NCBI GenBank assembly: GCA_030627725.1
Contig: DAOVSZ010000023.1
Coordinates: forward strand, 1-15,850
Length of the DNA: 15,850 bases
Reading direction: 5' to 3'
Source: Desulfobulbaceae bacterium
GTDB lineage: Bacteria; Desulfobacterota; Desulfobulbia; Desulfobulbales; DAOVSZ01
Positions 5,756-12,874 of the stretch are shown one piece after another; positions within the stretch are counted from its first letter, which is position 1; each line of letters starts with the position of its first letter. The position numbers and the translations under genes were made by a program. The notes below the pieces were generated by a model that saw nothing but the letters and a program-made list of their open reading frames with translations, made no database searches and was not told the origin of the DNA.

Positions 5756-6640
5756 CTATATTTTCATGTAGGTGGCCGGCATCAGATATTGGAACAGGTT
5801 TTGGTCCCGCCCCAATGTTTCTGAGTGACCAACAAAGAGATAGCCGCCCGGTATAAGGTTGCTGTAAAATCGTTTGACCAGTTCATCCCTGGTGGGTTTG
5901 TCGAAATATATCATGACGTTACGGCAGAAGATCATCTGAAAAGGCTTTTTGAAAGGGAAGGTCCGGTTCATCAGGTTAAGGCGCCTGAAGGTCACGCCTT
6001 TCTTGATCTTTTCAACGACAGCCATACTTCCGTCACCAGCAAGAGTAAAATATTTCTGTTTGAGACTTGCAGGGACCTGGTTGGTCCGTTCTTCCGGGTA
6101 GATGCCGTCCCTGGCGAAATTGAGAACACGTTCTGAAATGTCGGTTGCAAGAATACCTGCGTCCCAGGCGCTGTATTCAAGGCCGAGATGGTGTGTCATA
6201 AGCATTTCAAGCATATACGGCTCTTCTCCTGTTGAGCATCCTGCCGTCCATATTCGTAAATTGTTTGAATTGCAACTTTTAAGCTTTTTCAAAGTCTCGG
6301 GCAGGGCTGTCTGGACAAAAAAATCAAAATGGGCCTTTTCTCGATAAAAAAAGGAATAGTTCGTGGATATCTTGTTAATAAGGTCGGTAAGGCTCTGTGT
6401 TGTGGGGTCGCTGGTCAGATAATTGTAGTAGGACCTGAAAGAGTCAAAACCTGCGCTCTTCAGATATTTCTGGAGTCTCCCGACCACCAGGGAGCGTTTC
6501 TGTTCCGTCAGGTTGATGCCGAATTGGTCGTAGACAAGGGTGCGGATAAGTTCAAACTCCTTATCCGAAATCTGCATCATGAGTGATGTGTCAGATGTTG
6601 GAAACTTGTCAGGTATGGGTTTTTCTTGTGACGTAAGCAT
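5756..6640 (-). CDS. cheR: Chemotaxis protein methyltransferase CheR
   Basis: CheR methylates receptor glutamates with S-adenosylmethionine and opposes CheB. The 294-residue product has the helical N-terminal domain (about 22-90), the conserved TNYSFFYRE (family TNxTxFFR), the SAM-binding WTAGCSTGEEPY (about 130-141), ATDIS, and FCRNVMIYFD near the C-terminus. No TPR extension follows. The family domain begins near MMQISDKEFELIR (21-33), so a start 60 bases downstream is possible; neither start has a good ribosome binding site, and I keep the longer one. It lies between cheA (74-base gap) and cheB (11-base gap); the cheA gap is too short to hold a cheW. Confidence 0.95.
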   Translation of the reverse strand: MLTSQEKPIPDKFPTSDTSLMMQISDKEFELIRTLVYDQFGINLTEQKRSLVVGRLQKYLKSAGFDSFRSYYNYLTSDPTTQSLTDLINKISTNYSFFYREKAHFDFFVQTALPETLKKLKSCNSNNLRIWTAGCSTGEEPYMLEMLMTHHLGLEYSAWDAGILATDISERVLNFARDGIYPEERTNQVPASLKQKYFTLAGDGSMAVVEKIKKGVTFRRLNLMNRTFPFKKPFQMIFCRNVMIYFDKPTRDELVKRFYSNLIPGGYLFVGHSETLGRDQNLFQYLMPATYMKI

Positions 6641-6714
6641 TGAGTGATCTCGATGATTTTATCGGTATTGCATTGTTCCTGCGCAGCCCGGGTGAGGCTT
6701 ACCTTCTTTTGAAA

Positions 6715-9081
6715 TCATCCAGTCTGTAAGGATTCGGTAAAGTCTCTTAACGACCTGACGTCAATAATCAGACAGACTTCACCATTTCCCAGAATAGTGC
6801 AGCCGGAAACGCCGCGAATGTTGTTTGTTTTGGAAATATAGTTTGAAAGGCCCTTGATGACGGTCTGCTGCTGCCCCATCAGTTCATCGACAAAGAGACA
6901 GGTCTTTTCCTCTCCCGCCTCAAGGACAATAAGGATACCTTTCTCAAGTTCCCGGGTGTCCGGTGTGACGTTATGCAGTTCATGGAGCCTGACGATCGGC
7001 AACAGGTTTTCCCGGACCCGGACGAGTTCCTGACCGTCAGGAGAGACTGTAATGGCGTCTGTTTCCGGTTGAAAGGACTCCCTGATAGAGAGAATGGGCA
7101 CAATATAGTGCGACTTTCCGGTCCTGACGAGCATGCCGTCAATAATCGCAAGCGTTAGCGGGATGCGCAGAATGATGGTTGTTCCTTTGCCCTCAGTGCT
7201 TACAATTTCTACCTTGCCCTTGATTGCTTCAAGGTTCTGACGGACGACATCCATGCCGACACCACGACCGGACACATCGGTCACCTTTTCAGCTGTGGAG
7301 AAGCCGGGCAGAAAGATGAGGTTGAAGACTTCCTTATCACTCATGTGGGACCCGTCGTCTTCAAGAAGTCCTCTGTCAATCGCCTTGGCTAGAATTTTGT
7401 CTTTGGCCAGCCCCTGGCCATCATCGACAATCGTAATAAGAACATTACCTTCTTCATGACTGGCTGAGAGGGTGATCAGGCCGGTTTCAGACTTGTCTGC
7501 CTGTTTTCTTCCCTCGGGATCTTCAATGCCGTGGTCCATGGAGTTACGAATCAGGTGGACCAGAGGGTCGGTGATTTTTTCAATGACCGTCTTGTCCATT
7601 TCCGTGGTTTCACCAACGAGTTCGAGGTCGACTTTTTTTCCTGACTTCCTTGAGAGGTCATGGACAAGGCGCATCATCCGTCTGAAAAGTCCGGAGACCG
7701 GGATCATCCGGATTGTCATTGCCATTTCCTGGAGTTCCCTGACGATTTTGATCAGATGCTGTCCGGCCTTATTGAAGTTCTCGAGCTCCAGGCCCAGAAG
7801 GTCGGGGTTGTGGATAACCATGTTTTCGGCAATGACCATTTCTCCAATCAGATTGATCAGGCTGTCAAGTTTGTCAAGATCGACCCTGATGTCCTGGCGC
7901 CTGGAAAGGGTTGCCGCTCCGGATGCGGTCTTTGTAATGTCTTTTTTTACGCGCCGTTTCTTCTGTTCCCCAAGGGCCTTGTCAATATCTTTTTCGGTTG
8001 TTATGCCTGATTCAACCAGAATTTCACCTATAGGTTTATTCTGGATTTCAAGGGCCTGCTCGACATCATTTTCGACTACAGCGCCCTGCTCGACAAGAAT
8101 ATCACCCAGTTTTGTCGATGTGCTTTCCTCTTGACGGTCTTGCTTGGGGAGAAAGTCGTCAAGAAGTTCAAGATAAAGAGAGAGTCCGTCGATTTCAGCG
8201 GAGCTTTCCTCTGCGAGGCTGTTGAGAGTTACTTTGAAGGTGTCAACCAACTGGAGCAGCATGTCCGGTAACTTGTCTTTATTTATGGCATTGTCGTTTA
8301 TCGCTTCAGAGAGTAATGTTTCAATCTTGTGACTCAGTTTTTCCAGGTCGGTAAGGCCAAGAAAACCGCAATTTCCCTTAAAACTGTGAATGTTGCGGAA
8401 GAGTCTGTCTACCGGCTTCATGTCCTGAGGTGTGTCCGACCATGCGAGAAGGTCCTGCTCAATTTCCTGAAACAGGTCATCGGCTTCCTGCAGAAAGTGA
8501 TTGACGGTCTCAGGGGTAATGAGTTGTTCCGTAGAAAGTTCGAGATCAATTTCCGGAAGGGGCTGCTCCTGCTCAGGAGGCGATTCTTCCTGTTTTTCAG
8601 GTTCTTCGGGTTGTTCTGCCTGTTCAGTTTCCGGTAGAGTCTCCTGCTCATCGGCAGGCGGAGAGTCAACCGCCTTTTTGAGGTCTGCAATAAGGTCCTG
8701 TGAGGATGTCTCCATGCCTTTGTCGCTCAGGTTTTTTTCCAGGAAGTCAAGAGCCTCTCTGGTAAAGTCACAGGACTGGCAGAGAAGATCAACGTGGTTT
8801 GAGATGAGTCTGATTTGACCGGTACGCAGGAGATCCAGAAGAGTTTCCGCGGCATGCGAGACCTTCACAATTGTATTAAATTGCAGAAAACCGGCGCTTC
8901 CCTTAATGGAATGGAAGAGTCGGAATATGGCATGCAGTTTGTCAATGGTTTCATTCGAAAGCGGGCCTTCCTTGTCGGAGACGGCTCCCAGGTTGATTAT
9001 CTCAGGTTCAAGCTCTTCAAGGAGGTCCCGGACTTCAGAGATAAACTCTTCAAGTATTTCCAGCTGTTCAGGATCGTTCAT
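6715..9081 (-). CDS. cheA: Chemotaxis histidine kinase CheA with two Hpt domains and MshEN-like repeats
   Basis: CheA phosphorylates itself in response to receptor signals and passes phosphate to CheY-like proteins and CheB. The 788-residue product is longer than E. coli CheA. Order: Hpt 1 with His57 (HSIKGSAGF); a Pro/Glu-rich linker (138-180); Hpt 2 with His232 (HSFKGNCGF); then tandem motifs at 324-347 and 350-373 (LGDILVEQG, IGEILVESG) that follow the MshEN-type c-di-GMP pattern RLG-x2-L-x3-G-x6-L-x3-L-x2-Q with conservative changes. Next come the dimerisation helices (about 398-460), the ATPase with HLIRNSMDHGIE (509-520), DDGQGL (553-558) and GRGVGMDVV (605-613), and a CheW-like domain (about 640-785). 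A usual P2 CheY-binding domain is not evident. The ATG follows AGAGG (9085-9089). It heads the cluster, and a MITE lies in its leader. Confidence 0.96.
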   Translation of the reverse strand: MNDPEQLEILEEFISEVRDLLEELEPEIINLGAVSDKEGPLSNETIDKLHAIFRLFHSIKGSAGFLQFNTIVKVSHAAETLLDLLRTGQIRLISNHVDLLCQSCDFTREALDFLEKNLSDKGMETSSQDLIADLKKAVDSPPADEQETLPETEQAEQPEEPEKQEESPPEQEQPLPEIDLELSTEQLITPETVNHFLQEADDLFQEIEQDLLAWSDTPQDMKPVDRLFRNIHSFKGNCGFLGLTDLEKLSHKIETLLSEAINDNAINKDKLPDMLLQLVDTFKVTLNSLAEESSAEIDGLSLYLELLDDFLPKQDRQEESTSTKLGDILVEQGAVVENDVEQALEIQNKPIGEILVESGITTEKDIDKALGEQKKRRVKKDITKTASGAATLSRRQDIRVDLDKLDSLINLIGEMVIAENMVIHNPDLLGLELENFNKAGQHLIKIVRELQEMAMTIRMIPVSGLFRRMMRLVHDLSRKSGKKVDLELVGETTEMDKTVIEKITDPLVHLIRNSMDHGIEDPEGRKQADKSETGLITLSASHEEGNVLITIVDDGQGLAKDKILAKAIDRGLLEDDGSHMSDKEVFNLIFLPGFSTAEKVTDVSGRGVGMDVVRQNLEAIKGKVEIVSTEGKGTTIILRIPLTLAIIDGMLVRTGKSHYIVPILSIRESFQPETDAITVSPDGQELVRVRENLLPIVRLHELHNVTPDTRELEKGILIVLEAGEEKTCLFVDELMGQQQTVIKGLSNYISKTNNIRGVSGCTILGNGEVCLIIDVRSLRDFTESLQTG

Positions 9082-9106
9082 GGCCCTCTGTTGTGTTAAG
9101 GTTCGA

Positions 9107-9275
9107 GTAACTATTCAGCAGCACCCCAGCTGCACGCGATCAGGCTGGCTCACATAGAGCTACTATAGTTCTCCAGCCTGCTCGAAGTCTCCGCTTATCT
9201 GCGCCCATCTGGAGCACTGCTGAACAGTTACAGCATGGCGTTTAGACTCATTTTGCAGCCACACCTGAATTGTTA
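9107..9275 (+). mobile_element. IS66-like MITE, copy 2, in the cheA leader
   Basis: This copy lies in inverted orientation to copy 1 (1389-1541). It starts GTAACTATTCAGCAG, has an inner terminus CTGCTGAACAGTTAC (9217-9231), and goes on with a 45-base extension that aligns with that of copy 1 at 29 of 45 positions. The core matches copy 1 at about 90 of 108 positions by hand alignment, plus a 17-base insertion. An 8-bp direct repeat, AGGTTCGA, flanks it (9099-9106 and 9276-9283); the last base of the terminus seems lost, since the element ends GTTA rather than GTTAC. By chance or history the direct repeat extends five further bases leftward (TGTTA) within the right-hand end. The left edge is only 25 bases from the cheA start codon, upstream of its ribosome binding site. 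Confidence 0.78.
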
Positions 9276-9331
9276 AGGTTCGAAAAGGTCTTGGTCTTGC
9301 TCATTATGTTATTTCGTTATTTATTATATCA

Positions 9332-9361
9332 GTTATACATTAAAACTTATGGTAAAATCAA
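9332..9361 (-). promoter_or_regulatory. Candidate sigma-70 promoter for the cheA cluster
   Basis: On the minus strand TTGATT (9361-9356) and TATAAC (9337-9332) are separated by 18 bases, and a perfect TATAAT lies just beyond (9328-9323). Transcription would start near 9316-9325, giving cheA a leader of roughly 240 bases that includes the MITE. No GG-N10-GC sigma-54 site was found in this gap, although a sigma-54 activator gene is next upstream. There is no clear terminator between that gene and this promoter, so read-through is also possible. Confidence 0.35.
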
Positions 9362-9369
9362 AAAATGGG

Positions 9370-10752
9370 TTATCTTTTTTTAATTCCGTACTTTTTCATC
9401 TTATACTGCAGCAGGCTTTTAGTAATGCCTAAACGTTCAGCCGCATGCGCTTGAATATGATTCGTTTCGTTAAGCGCTCTTTGCAGCATTTTTTTCTCAA
9501 TGGTGTTCAGCACCTCGGGAAGAGGGACGCCGGCCGGAATTATGCTGTCGAGTTCAAGAGTGATATCATCAATTGTGCCGCTCTTTACGGGTGTGTCCGT
9601 CTGTAAGTCTTCGGGCTCAATACAGTAGCCGGAACAGAGAATTGCGGCCTGTTCAATTGAGTTTTCGAGTTCCCGCACGTTTCCCTCCCAGGAGAGGCTG
9701 GTGAGATATCGCAAGGCGTCAGGGGAAATTTCCAGACTGGAACGGTTGAGTTTCTCTCTCAGATTTGCAATGAAATGAGCTGCCAGCATTGGTATGTCGT
9801 CTTTTCTTTCCCTCAGGGGCGGCAGGTGAATATGCAGGACATTCAGCCTGTAGTACAGGTCCTCCCGGAACAGGCCTTTTTCAACCTCTTTTTTGAGATC
9901 TTTGTTGGTTGCCGTCACTATCCGGACATCGACCGTAATACTTTTCTCGCCGCCAATCCGTTCAAAGGTGTGGTCCTGCAAAACACGCAGGAGTTTCGAC
10001 TGGAGTGGAAGAGCCATTTCGCCTATCTCGTCAAGAAATAAAGTGCCTCTGTCCGCCTGTTCGAAACGACCCTTACGCATGGCGATGGCACCGGTAAAAG
10101 CGCCTTTCTCATGGCCGAAGAGTTCGCTTTCAAGGAGTGATTCCGGAAGAGCGGCGCAGTTTATTGATATGCACGGAGCTTCTCTTCGTGGGCTGTTGAA
10201 ATGGAGGGCCCTGGCAACAAGTTCTTTTCCTGTTCCTGATTCACCGGTAACAAGAACGGAACTCGGCGTGGGGGCCATCTTGTCGATAAGGGTGTAGAGA
10301 TGCTGCATCTGTTTGTTTTTTCCGATGATGTTGTCAAAACCATAGCGGTTCTGCATCTCGTCACGGAGTCTGACATTTTCCTTGACCAGGCTGTAGTGGT
10401 CAATGGCCTTCCTGATGCTTACGACCAGTTCATCGTTGTTAAAGGGTTTGGTCAGGTAATTGAATGCGCCTGCCTGCATGGCGTTGACAGCTTTTTCTAT
10501 CTCACCAAAGGCGGTGATCATGATAACAGGCAAGGCATTGTTATATGATTTGGAGGCCTTTAAGAGTGTCAGACCGTCCATCCCAGGCATGTTCATGTCG
10601 GTGATGACGAGATCCAGGTCGGATTTTTCAATGACCATAAATGCTTTCTCACCGTTTTCAGCCGTAATCACCTCAAATCCTTCTTCTCTCAGCAGTTCGG
10701 AAAGAACAACCAGATAATTCGGTTCATCATCAACAAGAAGAATGGTTTGCAT
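9370..10752 (-). CDS. NtrC-family sigma-54-dependent response regulator
   Basis: This is a 460-residue transcription activator that, when phosphorylated, uses ATP to open sigma-54 promoter complexes. The receiver (1-120) has Asp8-Asp9, phospho-acceptor Asp52 (VITDMNMPGMDG), Thr80 and Lys102. The AAA+ domain (about 138-375) has Walker A GESGTGKE (170-177), the sigma-54 contact loop GAFTGA (217-222), Walker B GTLFLDEIGE (236-245) and the arginine-finger region FREDLYYRLNV (295-305). A Fis-type helix-turn-helix ends the protein (about 418-458). AAGGAC precedes the ATG. It begins 26 bases after the PHP gene stop codon, so these two are probably co-transcribed. No partner kinase is adjacent, and its targets are unknown; the sigma-54-like site at lpxC and the neighbouring che and pil genes are candidates only by proximity. 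Confidence 0.94.
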   Translation of the reverse strand: MQTILLVDDEPNYLVVLSELLREEGFEVITAENGEKAFMVIEKSDLDLVITDMNMPGMDGLTLLKASKSYNNALPVIMITAFGEIEKAVNAMQAGAFNYLTKPFNNDELVVSIRKAIDHYSLVKENVRLRDEMQNRYGFDNIIGKNKQMQHLYTLIDKMAPTPSSVLVTGESGTGKELVARALHFNSPRREAPCISINCAALPESLLESELFGHEKGAFTGAIAMRKGRFEQADRGTLFLDEIGEMALPLQSKLLRVLQDHTFERIGGEKSITVDVRIVTATNKDLKKEVEKGLFREDLYYRLNVLHIHLPPLRERKDDIPMLAAHFIANLREKLNRSSLEISPDALRYLTSLSWEGNVRELENSIEQAAILCSGYCIEPEDLQTDTPVKSGTIDDITLELDSIIPAGVPLPEVLNTIEKKMLQRALNETNHIQAHAAERLGITKSLLQYKMKKYGIKKR

Positions 10753-10778
10753 TTGTGTCTGTCCTTATAAGAAATCTG

Positions 10779-11627
10779 CTATGCTCTGGTTTCTAGGCGC
10801 TTTTTTATTCCGTCAAGGAGTATGGCCGGCACGCGTATTGCTCCTTGAGATCCTGCCATCGACAAGTTTGACTTGACGTGACCGTGGAAATCACTGCCGC
10901 CGGTCAGCAGAAGGCCAAGCGCAACGCCGATTTTTTTGAGTTTTTTCTTCGTCTTGGCGGGGTGAGACGGGTAATATACCTCAACTCCTTCCAAACCGGC
11001 CCTCATGAGACTCCGCAACAGATCAGGCGTTGTGGCCAGAGACGGGTCCATACAGCCGGGATGGGCAAGCACGGCCATTCCTCCCGCATCCTGGATGATG
11101 CGGATGGCTTCACGAGCTTCGAATCTCCCTTTTGGCACAAAGGCCTTTCCGGTATCGCCTAAATATTGATAAAATGCCTGATCGTAAGTCTTCACGATTC
11201 CTTTGTCAATTAGCAACTGGGCAAAGTGAGGCCTGCCTAACTGTCCGGCGGCAATTTCGTCAAGATCATTCCGGTCGATTCTGATGCCGGTCCTGTTGAG
11301 TTTTTCAATGATGCCGTTATTTCTTTTTTTTCGAATCTCCTGAACTGTGTTCATTCCCAACTGAAGCGTTCTGTTCTTATGGTCAATGCCATAACCAAGA
11401 ATATGCAGGGAAGTGTCATCATGCCAGGCGCTTATCTCAACGCCGGAAACAAGTTCAATATCATGATGTTCTGCTTCTTCAAATGCCTCATCAATGCCGG
11501 CAACCGTATCATGGTCGGTCAGCGCAATGGCGGTGAGACCAAGTTTGACCGCCTGAATAACGATTTCACTGGGTGTGAACGTGCCGTCGGAATAGGTAGA
11601 ATGTGTGTGCAGGTCTATGAGTTCCAT
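10779..11627 (-). CDS. PHP-domain metal-dependent phosphoesterase (RNase AM / TrpH-like)
   Basis: The product belongs to the PHP family that includes E. coli RNase AM (YciV/TrpH), which trims RNA 5' ends and hydrolyses 3',5'-nucleoside bisphosphates. Metal-binding motifs are in the expected order: DLHTHSTYSDG near the start, ALTDHDTVAGI, VSGVEISAW, LAHPGCMD and GGSDFHG. The length from ATG 11627 is 282 residues, normal for this subfamily, which begins just before the DLHTHS motif. Longer in-frame starts at 11663 and 11687 would add 12 or 20 residues (MTTPCKKCTLIL) and have no ribosome binding site; the chosen ATG also has a weak one. It is the first gene of a two-gene unit with the NtrC-type regulator; the functional link is unclear. 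Exact substrate cannot be set from sequence. Confidence 0.88.
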   Translation of the reverse strand: MELIDLHTHSTYSDGTFTPSEIVIQAVKLGLTAIALTDHDTVAGIDEAFEEAEHHDIELVSGVEISAWHDDTSLHILGYGIDHKNRTLQLGMNTVQEIRKKRNNGIIEKLNRTGIRIDRNDLDEIAAGQLGRPHFAQLLIDKGIVKTYDQAFYQYLGDTGKAFVPKGRFEAREAIRIIQDAGGMAVLAHPGCMDPSLATTPDLLRSLMRAGLEGVEVYYPSHPAKTKKKLKKIGVALGLLLTGGSDFHGHVKSNLSMAGSQGAIRVPAILLDGIKKRLETRA

Positions 11628-11656
11628 CAAAATAAGAGTACATTTTTTACACGGTG

Positions 11657-11683
11657 TTGTCATTCGATATTCTAATCTAAAAT
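11657..11683 (+). promoter_or_regulatory. Weak sigma-70 candidate for pilT in the divergent gap
   Basis: TTGTCA (11657-11662) and TAAAAT (11678-11683) each match five of six consensus bases, but the spacer is only 15 bases. The region 11628-11755 is the divergent gap between the PHP gene and pilT and must hold both promoters. No operator-like dyad stands out. pilT itself has a very strong ribosome binding site, GAGGAGG, at 11745-11751. Confidence 0.25.
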
Positions 11684-11755
11684 GCAATGTGATATCATAG
11701 TCACGGAGATAAGAAAGATGTTGTTTGAGTTTGGATTATGTGAGAGGAGGAGGTT

Positions 11756-12838
11756 ATGGCTCAGATTGATGCTTTTTTTAAACTTATGAATGAACAGGGC
11801 GCTTCTGATCTGCATATGGTGTCAGGTTCAAAGCCTATCTTACGAATCAGGGGTGACATGGAGACGGTCAAGTTCGATACCCTGGAAAATGATTCCCTGA
11901 AGGCCATGCTCTATGAGATTGTCTCTGAAGAGAAGGTTAAGATTTTTGAAGAGACCGGGGATGTTGACTTTGGCTATGAGATTCCCGGACTGGCCAGATA
12001 CCGTGGCAATCTGTTCATGCAGAAATACGGGATAGGCTCGGTGTTCAGAGAGATTCCCAGCGACATCCTGACATGTGAGCAGTTAAAACTTCCCAAAGTG
12101 ATTACAAAGCTTGCAGGGCTGCCAAAGGGAATGGTTCTGGTGACCGGTCCGACCGGCAGCGGTAAATCAACGACACTTGCCGCCATTGTCGATGAAGCGA
12201 ATAAGACCCGGAAAGATCATATCCTCACAGTTGAAGACCCGATCGAATTTGTCCATAAGAGCCAGAACTGCATAGTCAATCATCGTGAGGTCGGGCTGCA
12301 TACCAAAAGCTTTTCCGCGGCATTGCGCGGCGCCCTTCGCGAGGATCCCGATATTATCCTCGTGGGCGAGATGCGTGACCTTGAGACTATTTCTCTCGCT
12401 ATGGAGGCTGCAATGACAGGGCATCTGGTGTTCGGGACGCTCCATACCTTGAATGCCTCGAAAACCGTGGACAGGGTCATTGAGATTTTTCCTGCCAACC
12501 AGCAGGCCCAGGTCCGCTCCACATTGGCGGATGCCTTGAAAGCTGTTGTCTCGCAGACTCTTTTTAAGAGGATTGATGTCAAAGGCCGTTGCGCGGCGCT
12601 TGAAATTCTGATCTGCACACCGGCTGTCCGCAACCTGATCAGGGAAGGAAAGACATACCAGATTCCTTCAGCCATGCAGACAGGAAAGAAATTCGGTATG
12701 CAGACTCTTGATGACGCGATTTTGGAGCATCTGGAAAAAGGCTGGATCTCTCCAGAGGATGCCTATACCAACTGTATAGAGAAGGGTAAGTTTGTCAAGT
12801 TCCTGAAGAAGCCGCCCACAGATTTTACTGATGCATAG
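11756..12838 (+). CDS. pilT: Type IV pilus retraction ATPase PilT
   Basis: PilT is the hexameric ATPase that depolymerises type IV pili, powering twitching and pulling in bound DNA. The 360-residue product has the PilT N-terminal domain (SDLHMVSGSKPILRIRG, 17-33), Walker A GPTGSGKS (131-138), the Asp box ILTVEDPIE (156-164), the Walker B region DPDIILVGEMRD (197-208), the His box GHLVFGTLHT (222-231) and the retraction-specific AVRNLIRE (290-297), which separates PilT from the extension ATPase PilB. A strong GAGGAGG site precedes the start. The gene stands alone, diverging from the PHP gene and converging on comEC with a 36-base gap. It might be a PilU paralogue, but AVRNLIRE and length favour PilT. 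Confidence 0.95.
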   Translation: MAQIDAFFKLMNEQGASDLHMVSGSKPILRIRGDMETVKFDTLENDSLKAMLYEIVSEEKVKIFEETGDVDFGYEIPGLARYRGNLFMQKYGIGSVFREIPSDILTCEQLKLPKVITKLAGLPKGMVLVTGPTGSGKSTTLAAIVDEANKTRKDHILTVEDPIEFVHKSQNCIVNHREVGLHTKSFSAALRGALREDPDIILVGEMRDLETISLAMEAAMTGHLVFGTLHTLNASKTVDRVIEIFPANQQAQVRSTLADALKAVVSQTLFKRIDVKGRCAALEILICTPAVRNLIREGKTYQIPSAMQTGKKFGMQTLDDAILEHLEKGWISPEDAYTNCIEKGKFVKFLKKPPTDFTDA

Positions 12839-12874
12839 TTTAATTATGAGGATGTTTTTTATAGCTCTAGATAG

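Noticed and set aside
6641..6714. The gap between cheA and cheR as a place for cheW or another small gene
   Set aside because: It has only 74 bases, with no ribosome-site-plus-start pair that yields a credible product.
7472..8134. A 220-residue open frame on the plus strand inside cheA
   Set aside because: It is antisense to conserved CheA coding sequence, is Ser/Arg/Ile-rich with low complexity, and has no ribosome binding site; it is a shadow of cheA.
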